The notes under the pieces: model-generated
What the model was told of the DNA's origin: nothing
The model's input: only the letters and a program-made list of their open reading frames with translations
The model's database searches: none
Part shown: one piece after another, positions 32,979 through 43,103 of the stretch
Numbering within the stretch: the stretch's first letter is position 1
Layout: each line of letters starts with the position of its first letter
Program-made: the position numbers and the translations under genes
NCBI RefSeq assembly: GCF_003024385.1
Contig: NZ_PVZN01000012.1
Span: forward strand, 1 to 64,000
DNA: 64,000 nucleotides
Direction of reading: 5' to 3'
Source of the DNA: Pseudomonas sp. BBP2017
GTDB taxonomy: Bacteria; Pseudomonadota; Gammaproteobacteria; Pseudomonadales; Pseudomonadaceae

Positions 32979-33008
32979 TTTCAAGCCACGCGCTTCTAGG
33001 CCTATAAT
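32979..33008 (+). promoter_or_regulatory. Putative promoter of the his operon
   Basis: A consensus TATAAT at 33003-33008 lies 38 bp before the hisB start, with a weak TTTCAA at 32979-32984 at 18-bp spacing. This is visual evidence only. Confidence 0.45.
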
Positions 33009-33046
33009 GATCACCTTTTTCGCCCAATGATTTTGCGGAGCTGGTG

Positions 33047-33640
33047 ATGGTCGAACGTAAGGCTTCCGTCGAGCGCAATACTCTGGAAACCCAGATCAAG
33101 GCCTCGATCAACCTGGATGGCAGCGGCAAGGCCCGATTTGATATCGGTGTGCCTTTCCTTGAACACATGCTCGACCAAATCGCCCGACATGGGCTGATTG
33201 ATCTCGACATCGAGTGCAAGGGCGACCTGCATATCGACGATCACCATACCGTCGAAGACGTCGGTATCACCCTCGGCCAGGCCTTTAACCAGGCCATCGG
33301 CGACAAGAAGGGCATCCGTCGCTATGGCCATGCCTATGTGCCGCTGGATGAAGCCTTGTCGCGTGTGGTCATCGACTTCTCCGGTCGTCCTGGCCTGCAG
33401 ATGCACGTGCCCTACACCCGCGCCTCGGTGGGCGGCTTCGATGTCGACCTGTTCCAGGAGTTCTTCCAGGGCTTCGTCAACCACGCCAACGTCACCCTGC
33501 ACATCGACAACCTGCGTGGGCACAACACCCACCACCAGATCGAAACGGTGTTCAAGGCGTTCGGTCGTGCGCTGCGCATGGCTATCGAGCTGGATGAGCG
33601 CATGGCCGGGCAGATGCCATCGACCAAGGGTTGCCTGTAA
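33047..33640 (+). CDS. hisB: Imidazoleglycerol-phosphate dehydratase
   Basis: This 197-aa monofunctional IGP dehydratase catalyses the sixth step of histidine synthesis. The metal-binding histidine motifs [24 protein letters not shown] and [11 protein letters not shown] are intact. The ATG at 33047 follows GCGGAGCTGGTG. It overlaps hisH by one base (TAATG), so translation is coupled. The phosphatase domain of the enterobacterial fusion is absent, as usual in Pseudomonas. Confidence 0.96.
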   Translation: MVERKASVERNTLETQIKASINLDGSGKARFDIGVPFLEHMLDQIARHGLIDLDIECKGDLHIDDHHTVEDVGITLGQAFNQAIGDKKGIRRYGHAYVPLDEALSRVVIDFSGRPGLQMHVPYTRASVGGFDVDLFQEFFQGFVNHANVTLHIDNLRGHNTHHQIETVFKAFGRALRMAIELDERMAGQMPSTKGCL

Positions 33641-34278
33641 TGCAGACAGTTGCCGTTATCGACTATGGCATGGGCAACCTGCACTCGGTGGCCAAGGCCC
33701 TGGAGCATGTCGGCGCCGGCAAGGTGCTGATCACCAGCGATGCTGCGGTAATCCGCGAGGCTGACCGTGTGGTGTTCCCGGGTGTCGGCGCGATTCGCGA
33801 CTGCATGGCCGAAATTCGCCGCCTGGGCTTCGACAGCCTGGTGCGTGAGGTCAGCCAGGACCGTCCGTTCCTCGGCATTTGCGTTGGTATGCAGGCGTTG
33901 CTCGATCACAGTGAAGAGAACGACGGAGTCGACTGCATTGGCCTGTTCCCGGGCAATGTGCGCTTTTTCGGTAAAGACCTGCACGAAGATGGCGAGCACC
34001 TGAAGGTACCGCACATGGGCTGGAACGAAGTCTCCCAGTCCATCGACCATCCGCTGTGGCACAACATCCCTGATCTGGCGCGTTTCTATTTCGTCCACAG
34101 CTACTACATCGCTGCGGCCAAGGCCATTCAGGTGGTGGGTCGTGGCCACTATGGCGTCGACTTCGCTGCTGCGCTGGCCGAAGGTTCACGCTTTGCCGTG
34201 CAGTTCCACCCGGAGAAGAGCCATACCCATGGCCTGCAGCTGCTGCAGAACTTCGCCGCCTGGGACGGACGCTGGTAA
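33640..34278 (+). CDS. hisH: Imidazole glycerol phosphate synthase, glutaminase subunit
   Basis: This 212-aa class-I glutamine amidotransferase supplies ammonia to HisF. The nucleophile cysteine lies in [15 protein letters not shown], the catalytic His-Glu pair in [10 protein letters not shown], and the oxyanion-region strand reads YGMGNLHSV. It starts inside the hisB stop and ends inside the start of the DUF2164 gene (TAATG on both sides). Confidence 0.96.
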   Translation: MQTVAVIDYGMGNLHSVAKALEHVGAGKVLITSDAAVIREADRVVFPGVGAIRDCMAEIRRLGFDSLVREVSQDRPFLGICVGMQALLDHSEENDGVDCIGLFPGNVRFFGKDLHEDGEHLKVPHMGWNEVSQSIDHPLWHNIPDLARFYFVHSYYIAAAKAIQVVGRGHYGVDFAAALAEGSRFAVQFHPEKSHTHGLQLLQNFAAWDGRW

Positions 34279-34538
34279 TGAGCAAGTCCAGGACCAAGGC
34301 ACCGATCCTCACCCTCGCAGCGGAGCAGGAACGCGAGGCGCTGGATGTCCTCAAGCGCTTTCTCGAAGACCGTTTCGAGTTGCAGTTGGGGTCGTTTGAG
34401 GTGGCCGAGGTGCTGGAGCTGTTCACCAAAGAGATTGCCCCGCACTACTACAACAGGGCGATTTTCGATGTGCAGAACCACCTCAAGGAACGGTTCGAAA
34501 GCATTGAAAGCGACCTGTGGGCGCTCGAGAAGAACTGA
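34278..34538 (+). CDS. DUF2164 family protein in the his operon
   Basis: This 86-aa cytoplasmic protein starts [19 protein letters not shown] and contains the conserved block LQLGSFEVAEVLELFTKEIA followed by YYNRAIFDVQNHLKERFESI. This matches what I know as DUF2164. It is coupled to hisH by an overlapping TAATG and lies 42 bp before hisA. It is a regular passenger in Pseudomonas his operons; the function is unknown. Confidence 0.85.
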   Translation: MSKSRTKAPILTLAAEQEREALDVLKRFLEDRFELQLGSFEVAEVLELFTKEIAPHYYNRAIFDVQNHLKERFESIESDLWALEKN

Positions 34539-34580
34539 CTTCCCGAGCATCACTGTTTACCGAATAGACAGGTTTTGCAG

Positions 34581-35318
34581 ATGCTGATTATCCCCGCTAT
34601 CGATCTCAAGGACGGTGCTTGCGTACGCCTGCGCCAAGGCCGCATGGAAGATTCCACGGTTTTCTCCGACGACCCGGTGAGCATGGCCGCCAAGTGGGTC
34701 GAGGGCGGCTGCCGTCGTCTGCATCTGGTTGACCTCAACGGTGCCTTCGAAGGCCAGCCGGTCAACGGTGAAGTGGTGACCGCGATTGCCAAGCGCTACC
34801 CGAACCTGCCGATCCAGATCGGCGGTGGTATCCGTTCGCTGGAAACCATCGAGCACTACGTCAAAGCCGGTGTCAGCTACGTGATCATCGGTACCAAAGC
34901 GGTGAAAGAGCCTGAGTTCGTCGCCGAAGCCTGCCGCGCGTTCCCGGGCAAAGTCATTGTCGGTCTGGACGCCAAAGACGGCTTTGTCGCCACCGACGGC
35001 TGGGCTGAAGTCAGCTCGGTGCAGGTCATTGACCTGGCCAAGCGTTTTGAAGCCGACGGCGTCTCGGCCATCGTCTACACCGACATCGCCAAAGACGGCA
35101 TGATGCAAGGCTGCAACGTGCCTTTTACCGCTGCCCTGGCCGCTGCCACCAAGATCCCGGTCATCGCCTCCGGCGGTATCCACAACCTGGGTGACATCAA
35201 GGCCCTGCTCGACGCCAAGGCGCCGGGCATCATCGGCGCGATCACCGGTCGTGCGATCTACGAAGGCACCCTGGATGTCGCCGAGGCGCAAGCCTTCTGC
35301 GACAGCTACCAAGGCTGA
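34581..35318 (+). CDS. hisA: Phosphoribosylformimino-5-aminoimidazole carboxamide ribotide isomerase
   Basis: This 245-aa (beta/alpha)8 isomerase catalyses the fourth step of histidine synthesis. The catalytic aspartates lie in [15 protein letters not shown] and in [12 protein letters not shown]; phosphate-binding motifs are [12 protein letters not shown] and [12 protein letters not shown]. The ATG at 34581 gives MLIIPAIDL, the family N-terminus. It lies 10 bp before hisF. Confidence 0.96.
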   Translation: MLIIPAIDLKDGACVRLRQGRMEDSTVFSDDPVSMAAKWVEGGCRRLHLVDLNGAFEGQPVNGEVVTAIAKRYPNLPIQIGGGIRSLETIEHYVKAGVSYVIIGTKAVKEPEFVAEACRAFPGKVIVGLDAKDGFVATDGWAEVSSVQVIDLAKRFEADGVSAIVYTDIAKDGMMQGCNVPFTAALAAATKIPVIASGGIHNLGDIKALLDAKAPGIIGAITGRAIYEGTLDVAEAQAFCDSYQG

Positions 35319-35328
35319 GGACTCCGAC

Positions 35329-36099
35329 ATGGCACTGGCCAAGCGCATCATCCCTTGCCTGGACGTGGACAACGGCCGTGTGGTCAAGGGCGTCAAGTTC
35401 GAGAACATCCGCGATGCCGGTGACCCGGTGGAAATCGCCCGGCGCTACGATGAGCAGGGTGCTGACGAAATCACCTTCCTCGACATCACCGCCAGCGTCG
35501 ATGGTCGTGATACCACCCTGCATACCGTCGAGCGCATGGCCAGCCAGGTGTTCATCCCGCTGACCGTAGGCGGTGGCGTGCGTACCGTGCAAGACATCCG
35601 CAACCTGCTCAATGCCGGTGCCGACAAAGTCTCGATCAACACCGCTGCAGTGTTCAACCCGGAGTTCGTTGGCGAAGCTGCCGCGCACTTTGGCTCGCAG
35701 TGCATCGTGGTAGCCATCGATGCCAAGAAGGTTTCCGGCCCGGGCGAAACCCCGCGCTGGGAGATCTTCACCCACGGTGGTCGCAAGCCGACCGGCCTGG
35801 ACGCGGTGGAGTGGGCAAAGAAGATGGAGGGTCTGGGTGCCGGTGAGATCCTGCTGACCAGCATGGATCAGGACGGCATGAAGAATGGCTTTGACCTGGG
35901 CGTGACCCGGGCCATCAGCGATGCCCTCGGCATTCCGGTGATTGCTTCCGGTGGTGTGGGCAACCTGCAGCACCTGGCTGACGGGATTGTTGAAGGCCAT
36001 GCCAGCGCGGTGCTGGCGGCGAGTATCTTCCACTTCGGTGAGTACACGGTGCCGGAGGCCAAGGCTTTCATGGCCAAGCAGGGAATTGTCGTACGCTGA
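35329..36099 (+). CDS. hisF: Imidazole glycerol phosphate synthase, cyclase subunit
   Basis: This 256-aa (beta/alpha)8 cyclase works with HisH to make IGP and AICAR. It shows [20 protein letters not shown] with the catalytic Asp11, [28 protein letters not shown] with Asp130-type catalysis and [13 protein letters not shown]. It is the last gene of the his operon; a long REPIN separates it from cbcV, which is transcribed in the opposite direction. Confidence 0.96.
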   Translation: MALAKRIIPCLDVDNGRVVKGVKFENIRDAGDPVEIARRYDEQGADEITFLDITASVDGRDTTLHTVERMASQVFIPLTVGGGVRTVQDIRNLLNAGADKVSINTAAVFNPEFVGEAAAHFGSQCIVVAIDAKKVSGPGETPRWEIFTHGGRKPTGLDAVEWAKKMEGLGAGEILLTSMDQDGMKNGFDLGVTRAISDALGIPVIASGGVGNLQHLADGIVEGHASAVLAASIFHFGEYTVPEAKAFMAKQGIVVR

Positions 36100-36119
36100 A
36101 TCTGCGAGGGCTTTGCCCT

Positions 36120-36184
36120 CGATCGCCGGCAATGCCGGCTCCTACAGGTGACCTGTGTGTAGGAGCCGGCATTGCCGGCGATCG
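36120..36184. repeat. REPIN (paired REP, GCCGGCAATGCCGGC type)
   Basis: CGATCGCCGGCAATGCCGGC plus TCCTACAG is mirrored by CTGTAGGA-type TGTAGGAGCCGGC and its partner across a 10-nt centre, giving a 65-bp near-perfect palindrome. It lies between the convergent hisF and cbcV genes and may act as a transcript end. Confidence 0.85.
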
Positions 36185-36191
36185 TTCTACC

Positions 36192-37370
36192 TCAACCGAG
36201 ATTCTTGCCCAACAGCGCGTGATACAACTCGCTGTCACCGAGAATCCCCACCACCGTATTACCTTCCTGCAGCACCAGTTTGTTACCAGTCTGATAACGG
36301 ATCTGCAGGGCCTCACGCATACCGATGCTGGCGCTGACCAGAGTCGGCTTGCGCCCCAACCCCTCCACCGCTTCCCCCGGTGCCCAGTTCTGCAGGTCCA
36401 TACCCGTAGCGCCCTGACGTGCACCTTTGATGGTGTTGCCTTCGGCCAGATCCAGCCACGAGTCGCCACCCGGATCGATGCACACCGAACCATTGATGCG
36501 CTTGCACTTGTCCAGGGTGCGCATCAGGCTGCGGCCACACAGGACGTTGAGCGGGTTGGTGTGGGCGACGAAGGTCCGTACATATTCGTCGGCCGGGTTG
36601 AGGACGATCTCTTCGGGCTTGCTGTACTGGATGATCTTGCCGTCTTTCATGATGGCGATCCGACTGCCCAGCTTCAGTGCTTCGTCCAGGTCATGACTGA
36701 CGAAGACGATGGTCTTGCTCAGCTTGCGTTGCAGCTCCAGTAGTTCGTCCTGCAGGCCTTGACGGATCAGCGGGTCGAGGGCGGAGAAGGGCTCGTCCAT
36801 CAGCAGGATGTCGGCGTCCATGGCCAGGGCACGGGCGAGGCCTACGCGTTGCTGCATGCCGCCCGAGAGCTCATCGGGTTTCTTGTTGCGCCACTGCGTC
36901 AGGCCGACCAGTTCGAGCTTCTCCTCGACCAGCTTGCGCCGCTCTTTCTCTGGGCGTCCCTGCATTTCCAGGCCGAAGCTGATGTTCTCGCGTACCGTCA
37001 GCCAGGGCATCAGGGCGAACTTCTGGAACACCATGGCGATGCGCTTGGTGCGCATCATCTTCAGCTCCGCCGGGGTGCAATGGGCGATGTCGATATGCGA
37101 GCCTTCGTGCTCGACGAACAATTTACCGCGGCTGACGGTATTGAGGCCGTTGATGCAGCGCAGCAAGCTCGACTTGCCCGAACCGGACAGGCCCATCAGC
37201 ACGCAGATCTCGCCTTTATTGATATCCAGGTTGGCCTTTTCCACGCCGACTACCAACCCGGTTTTCTTCAGGATCTGCTCCCGCGAAAGGCCTTGGTCTA
37301 GCAGGCTGAGGGCCTCACGCGGTCGGTTGGAGAAGATAACGTCTACATCTTCGAAGCGAATAATGCTCAT
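36192..37370 (-). CDS. cbcV: Choline/betaine ABC transporter ATPase
   Basis: This 392-aa ATPase of the ProV/OpuAA class has Walker A GLSGSGKSSLLR, Q-loop VFQKFALMPW, the signature LSGGMQQRVG, Walker B ILLMDEPFSALDP and the H-loop VSHDLDEAL. The C-terminal 120 residues contain CBS-like segments (LVSASIGMREALQIRYQTG, shown in part), which sense ionic strength in this class. Its start overlaps the permease stop (ATGA). It belongs to the CbcXWV importer for choline, betaine and carnitine. Confidence 0.9.
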   Translation of the reverse strand: MSIIRFEDVDVIFSNRPREALSLLDQGLSREQILKKTGLVVGVEKANLDINKGEICVLMGLSGSGKSSLLRCINGLNTVSRGKLFVEHEGSHIDIAHCTPAELKMMRTKRIAMVFQKFALMPWLTVRENISFGLEMQGRPEKERRKLVEEKLELVGLTQWRNKKPDELSGGMQQRVGLARALAMDADILLMDEPFSALDPLIRQGLQDELLELQRKLSKTIVFVSHDLDEALKLGSRIAIMKDGKIIQYSKPEEIVLNPADEYVRTFVAHTNPLNVLCGRSLMRTLDKCKRINGSVCIDPGGDSWLDLAEGNTIKGARQGATGMDLQNWAPGEAVEGLGRKPTLVSASIGMREALQIRYQTGNKLVLQEGNTVVGILGDSELYHALLGKNLG

Positions 37371-38212
37371 GCTTCACTCCTTACCGGTACGTCGGGTTGT
37401 TTGCAGATACGGTCGAGCATGATCGCCAGCAGTACGATCGCCAGACCCGCTTCGAAGCCCAAGGCAATATCGGCAGTGTTTAGTGCGTTGACTACAGGTT
37501 TGCCCAAGCCATCAGCGCCCACCAGGGCGGCAATCACCACCATCGACAGTGACAACATGATGCATTGGGTGACGCCGGCGGCGATGCTCGGCATGGCATG
37601 CGGCAGTTCGATGCGTGACAGCAGTTGGCGGCGTGAGCAGCCGAATGCCTTGCCGGCATCGAGCAGTTCCTGGGGCACATCACAGATGCCCAGGTAGGTC
37701 AGGCGGATCGGCGCGGCGATGGCGAACACCACCGTCGAGATCAGCCCGGGGACCACGCCCAGACCGAACAGGGTCAGGGTCGGGATCAGGTACACAAAGG
37801 TGGGTACCGTCTGCATCAGGTCGAGGACCGGGCGCATGGCGGTATAGAACATCGGTTTGTGCGCGGCGAGGATGCCCAGCGGTACGCCGATGGCCACGCA
37901 GACCAGGGTGGCGAACAGCACCTGGGCCAGGGTTTCCATGGTCTCCTGCCAGTAACCGAGGTTGAGGATCAGCAGGAATGACAGCACGCAGAAAGCGGTC
38001 AGCGCCCATTTGCGCTGGATCAGGTGCGCGATCACTGCAATCAGGCCGATCAGGACGAAGGGATTGAACCAGGTCAGTGCCCCGGTTACACCGTGAATCA
38101 TGTATTCCAGTGCCGCAGCGAAAGCATCGAAGTAGTTGGCGCCGTGTTGCGTCAACCATTCAACGAAGCCTGCGATGTACTGGCCCAGAGGGAGTTTTTC
38201 ATCGATCAGCAT
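37367..38212 (-). CDS. cbcW: Choline/betaine ABC transporter permease
   Basis: This 281-aa ProW-type permease has six or seven transmembrane helices and the EAA-type motif LLDAGKAFGCSRRQLLSRIEL (central part). It starts MLIDEKLPLGQYIAGFVEWL. It overlaps cbcV by 4 bp and is separated from cbcX by 69 bp containing a perfect hairpin. It forms the membrane channel of the CbcXWV importer. Confidence 0.9.
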   Translation of the reverse strand: MLIDEKLPLGQYIAGFVEWLTQHGANYFDAFAAALEYMIHGVTGALTWFNPFVLIGLIAVIAHLIQRKWALTAFCVLSFLLILNLGYWQETMETLAQVLFATLVCVAIGVPLGILAAHKPMFYTAMRPVLDLMQTVPTFVYLIPTLTLFGLGVVPGLISTVVFAIAAPIRLTYLGICDVPQELLDAGKAFGCSRRQLLSRIELPHAMPSIAAGVTQCIMLSLSMVVIAALVGADGLGKPVVNALNTADIALGFEAGLAIVLLAIMLDRICKQPDVPVRSEA

Positions 38213-38248
38213 GATAGCGAGCGTCCACCTGCAAAAAATTGAAGACAG

Positions 38249-38275
38249 CCTGCGGCGGGGCCAGCCCGCCGCAGG
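38249..38275 (-). promoter_or_regulatory. Intercistronic hairpin between cbcX and cbcW
   Basis: CCTGCGGCGGG, loop GCCAG, CCCGCCGCAGG is a perfect 11-bp stem without a T-run. As with the hairpin at 17649-17672, it follows a binding-protein gene and probably sets a high ratio of binding protein to permease. Confidence 0.65.
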
Positions 38276-38281
38276 CAGTGC

Positions 38282-39229
38282 TTACTGCGTCAGTTTGGCC
38301 TTGGCCGCCTCCAGGCCCGGTTTGCCGTCAACGGTGGTAACCCCTGCCAGCCAGGTATCGAGTACCTGAGGGTTGTTCTTCAGCCAGGCCCTGGCTGCTG
38401 CGTCGGGTTTCATTTTGTCGTCCAGGACGTTGCCCATCAGGGTGCTTTCCATGTCCAGGGTGAAGGACAGGTTTTTCAGCAACTGACCGACGTTGCTGCA
38501 TTCCTGCGCATAGCCCTTGCGGGTATTGGTCAGTACCGTGGCCTTACCATATTCGGGGCCGAAGAAATCATCGCCACCGTCCAGGTACTTCATCTTGAAT
38601 CGGGTGTTCATCGGATGCGGTTCCCAGCCCAGGAACACCACCGCAGTGTCGCGGCGCTGGGCACGTTCAACCTGTGAAAGCATGCCAGCCTCACTGGACT
38701 CGACCACCTTGAAACCGGCGTCCTTGAGGCCGAAGGCGTTCTTGTCGATCATGCTCTGGATGGTGCGGTTACCATCGTTGCCCGGCTCGATGCCGTAGAT
38801 CTTGCCGTCGAGTTCCTTCTTGAACTTGGCAATGTCGGCGAAGCTTTTCAGGCCCTTGTCATACAGCGCCTGCGGCACGGCCAGGGTGTACTTGGCGTTT
38901 TCAAGGTTGGCCCGTACGGTTTCCACCGTACCGGCATCACGGTACTGCTTGATGTCGTTTTCCATGGTCGGCATCCAGTTGCCGAGGAAAACATCCATAT
39001 TCTTGCCGTCGGCCAGCGATTTGTAGGTCACCGGCACCGAAATCATGGTGGTCTTGGTTTTGTAGCCCAGCGACTGCAGCACCACGCTGGTAACCGCGGT
39101 GGTCACAGTGATATCGGTCCAGCCGACATCGGAGAAGTTGACGGTATGACACTGCTCAGGCTCGGCGGCCTGGGCCAGCAGCGGCACACTCAGTAGCGCG
39201 GTCAGCAATAGCGAGGGTGAACCTTTCAT
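38282..39229 (-). CDS. cbcX: Choline-binding periplasmic protein
   Basis: This 315-aa protein has a signal peptide (MKGSPSLLLTALLSVPLLAQAA). The mature part is of the ChoX/ProX OpuAC type with aromatic ligand-box residues in NFSDVGWTDI and FLGNWMPTMENDI, and FLGWEPHPMNTRF near the C-terminal half. It captures choline and feeds CbcWV. It is paralogous to CaiX at 45542-46486. It is first in its operon and divergent from sdaB; the shared control region is 39230-39678. Confidence 0.9.
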   Translation of the reverse strand: MKGSPSLLLTALLSVPLLAQAAEPEQCHTVNFSDVGWTDITVTTAVTSVVLQSLGYKTKTTMISVPVTYKSLADGKNMDVFLGNWMPTMENDIKQYRDAGTVETVRANLENAKYTLAVPQALYDKGLKSFADIAKFKKELDGKIYGIEPGNDGNRTIQSMIDKNAFGLKDAGFKVVESSEAGMLSQVERAQRRDTAVVFLGWEPHPMNTRFKMKYLDGGDDFFGPEYGKATVLTNTRKGYAQECSNVGQLLKNLSFTLDMESTLMGNVLDDKMKPDAAARAWLKNNPQVLDTWLAGVTTVDGKPGLEAAKAKLTQ

Positions 39230-39678
39230 GCAATGGACTCCTGATGTTTTCTCTCGGATGTCCCGCAGGACCGCCGTGCTTTATGGTTTGCATTCGGTCG
39301 GACCTGACTATCGGGCGATAGCGGGACAGGTGCCGTGCAATCGAGTCGATACCGATCATCTAACAGCGAAAATCAAACGCCTACAGGGTGCGTCGTATCC
39401 AGTACAGACAGGGTCGCATCCAGTGTCGATGAAGTCGTTTACAGATTTTTCTCAGGCCGTAAACGTGGTTTTGCTGCTTCTGCAGCGCAAAAAACGGCGC
39501 AGAAACGGTCGTGACAGCTGGCGGCGTTGCTGGGCAAGAACGCGTCGGTTGTAGACGTCAGAAGTCCGCTGAAAAGCCTGATGATGCGCGAATTCGGCGG
39601 ATTGCCGCCTATTTAGCGTAGCAGTTGCAACGCCCTTGGCCTGGCTTGGGGGGGCTGCTCAATCAGGAGGTAGGTGGC
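39230..39678. promoter_or_regulatory. cbcX-sdaB divergent control region with paired repeats
   Basis: The 449-bp region holds GTCGTATCCAGT at 39392 and GTCGCATCCAGT at 39413, a direct repeat spaced by 21 bp. This is two helical turns and typical of AraC-family activators. GbdR is the obvious candidate because both flanking genes belong to betaine catabolism. No small gene is supported. Confidence 0.45.
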
Positions 39679-41055
<1,377 letters not shown>

Positions 41056-41127
41056 TCCTGTCTGCGCCGTTTCTGCCCATGCGTGCCACCTTTTAGCGCG
41101 CTGTTCGATATTCCCTCGATAAACAGC

Positions 41128-41159
41128 TGTCACCCCAGCCAATGGCGCCTGGGGTGACA
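41128..41159 (+). terminator. Stem-loop downstream of sdaB
   Basis: TGTCACCCCAG and CTGGGGTGACA form a perfect 11-bp stem around a 10-nt loop. There is no strong T-run, so it may be an mRNA-stabilising or factor-assisted terminator. Confidence 0.5.
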
Positions 41160-41312
41160 CATCGTTGATGTCGTTTCTGGGCATCCTTCCCACAAGTGCT
41201 ACCGAATTGCTCATGTTTCCTACGCAGCGGCGCTAGCACGGTCCTTCGCGTTTAAAACCCGTTCTCGGAACAAAGGCCACGTAGACGCTGCGCGACGTCG
41301 TTTTTGGGTTTT

Positions 41313-41355
41313 ATTGAATGCCCATTCAATTTCAGGCATGGCATTTGCGTTGTGA
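41313..41355 (+). promoter_or_regulatory. gbdR upstream palindrome and possible sigma-54 promoter
   Basis: ATTGAATG-CC-CATTCAAT (41313-41330) is a perfect palindrome. Just downstream, TGGCATTTGCGTTGTG (41339-41354) keeps the -24 GG and -12 spacing of a sigma-54 promoter but has TTGTG instead of TTGCW. The rest of 41056-41449 holds nothing else that I can name. Confidence 0.35.
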
Positions 41356-41449
41356 TTGGCAAAGCCCCTGCATTCGAATCGGGGCCATGACAAAAAAAAA
41401 GCCCGTGCCTGCCTGAGGCGCACCCTGCATTGTGTGAGGAGATACCGCG

Positions 41450-42553
41450 ATGACGTCGTACAACTCCGGGACCCCAACCCAGAACCGCACACCCCAATCC
41501 ATCGGCTTTCTGCTGCTGGATAACTTCACCCTCATCTCCCTGGCCTCTGCAGTCGAACCGCTGCGCATGGCCAACCAGCTGTCCGGCCGCGAGCTGTATC
41601 GCTGGAGCACTTTGAGTGTTGATGGTGGTCAGGTCTGGGCCAGCGACGGCTTGCAGATCACCCCGGATGCGGCCATGCACAAGGCGCCTCCCCTGGACAC
41701 AGTGATTGTCTGCGGCGGTATTGGCATTCAGCGCACCGTGACCCGCGAGCACGTGACCTGGCTGCAAAGCCAGGCCCGCCAGTCGCGGCGTCTGGGAGCG
41801 GTATGCACAGGCAGCTGGGCGCTGGCGTGCGCCGGCTTGCTCGACGGGTTTGATTGCAGCGTGCACTGGGAATGCCTGGCGGCGATGCAGGAAGCTTTCC
41901 CGCGGGTGAGCATGAGTACCCGGTTGTTCACCCTCGACCGTAATCGCTTTACCAGCTCCGGTGGGACTGCGCCGCTGGACATGATGCTGCACCTGATCAG
42001 CCGCGATCATGGCCGCGAGCTGTCGGCAGCGATCTCCGAGATGTTCGTCTACGAGCGCATTCGCAACGAGCAGGACCACCAGCGCGTGCCACTCAAGCAC
42101 ATGCTTGGCACCAACCAGCCGAAGCTGCAGGAAATCGTTGCGCTGATGGAAGCCAACCTGGAAGAGCCGATCGACCTGGATGAGCTGGCGGTGTATGTGT
42201 CGGTGTCGCGTCGCCAGCTTGAGCGCCTGTTCCAGAAGTACCTGCACTGCTCGCCGTCGCGTTATTACCTGAAGCTGCGCCTGATTCGCGCCCGGCAACT
42301 GCTCAAGCAGACGCCGATGTCGATCATCGAAGTGGCATCGGTGTGCGGCTTTGTCTCTACGCCGCATTTCTCCAAGTGCTACCGCGAGTACTTCGGTATT
42401 CCGCCGCGAGATGAGCGTGTGGGTTCCAATACGGCGCAACAGGTGGCGATGATGCCGATTCCACAGGCATTGGTGCTGTCGCCGCTGGCCGGGCCGATGT
42501 CGGCGTTGAGCCAGGCGCGTAATGAGTCGACGTTTGCCAGTGTAAGGCTCTAG
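41450..42553 (+). CDS. gbdR: AraC-family activator of betaine catabolism
   Basis: This 367-aa regulator has an N-terminal GATase1/DJ-1-like domain (residues about 17-200: SIGFLLLDNFTLISLASAVE, CTGSWALACAGLLDG) and a C-terminal AraC helix-turn-helix pair (SVSRRQLERLFQKYLHCSPS, FVSTPHFSKCYREYFGIPP). It matches GbdR, which senses glycine betaine and dimethylglycine and activates gbcAB, dgcAB, sdaB and the cbc transporter. A 45-residue tail after the HTH is poorly conserved. It is monocistronic and followed by a REPIN. Confidence 0.92.
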   Translation: MTSYNSGTPTQNRTPQSIGFLLLDNFTLISLASAVEPLRMANQLSGRELYRWSTLSVDGGQVWASDGLQITPDAAMHKAPPLDTVIVCGGIGIQRTVTREHVTWLQSQARQSRRLGAVCTGSWALACAGLLDGFDCSVHWECLAAMQEAFPRVSMSTRLFTLDRNRFTSSGGTAPLDMMLHLISRDHGRELSAAISEMFVYERIRNEQDHQRVPLKHMLGTNQPKLQEIVALMEANLEEPIDLDELAVYVSVSRRQLERLFQKYLHCSPSRYYLKLRLIRARQLLKQTPMSIIEVASVCGFVSTPHFSKCYREYFGIPPRDERVGSNTAQQVAMMPIPQALVLSPLAGPMSALSQARNESTFASVRL

Positions 42554-42563
42554 GCGAGGCTTG

Positions 42564-42637
42564 CTGTGGGAGCGGGCTTGCCCCGCGATTGCGATCTGTC
42601 AGTTACATCGCATCGCGGGGCAAGCCCGCTCCCACAG
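42564..42637. repeat. REPIN (GCGGGGCAAGCCCGC type)
   Basis: CTGTGGGAGCGGGCTTGCCC plus CGCGA is mirrored by TCGCGGGGCAAGCCCGCTCC plus CACAG around a 24-nt centre. Confidence 0.85.
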
Positions 42638-42646
42638 GCGATGCTT

Positions 42647-42901
42647 TCAGCGATTCTTGAACTGCGCCAACGCCGGCAACAGCTGCTGTTCGATCGCCTG
42701 ACGCACAGCGGGCAGGATGGTCGCATTGCCGCTGTACATCTGCTCAACCATGCCCTTCAGGGCCTTGGCCCGTGGTTCACTCAAGCCCCGCACCGCGTAC
42801 TCGCAGGCCTGTTCGGCGCTGGCGTCGGCCGGCATCTCGAAACCCAGGGCGCGCAACTGGCCCAGCAGGTCGTCTTGATCAATCAAATCCGCATGCATCA
42901 T
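42647..42901 (-). CDS. Small conserved hypothetical protein
   Basis: This 84-aa helical, acidic protein starts M(M)HADLIDQDDLLGQLRALG and contains LSEPRAKALKGMVEQMYSGN. AAGGACA lies upstream of two adjacent ATG codons; the first is taken. There is no signal peptide and no domain that I know. I recall a gene at this place beside gbdR in several Pseudomonas, which suggests a link to quaternary amine use, but nothing in the sequence shows it. Confidence 0.65.
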   Translation of the reverse strand: MMHADLIDQDDLLGQLRALGFEMPADASAEQACEYAVRGLSEPRAKALKGMVEQMYSGNATILPAVRQAIEQQLLPALAQFKNR

Positions 42902-43103
42902 GGTTGTTGTCCTTGTTTGCAGGTGTGATCGTCAGTCGATTCTGTGGGCAGTGGTGCAGGGCGGCAAGAACAGAATGTCGTAATGGCTGCTTTACCTAAG
43001 AACAGGTCGTTTTCGGGCAAATCGACGGGCAAGGGAGGCTGCACACTGAGGCCATGCACAGAAAAGGAAGGTTTGGTCACCGTCCGCTTCAGCCCCGGTT
43101 GCT

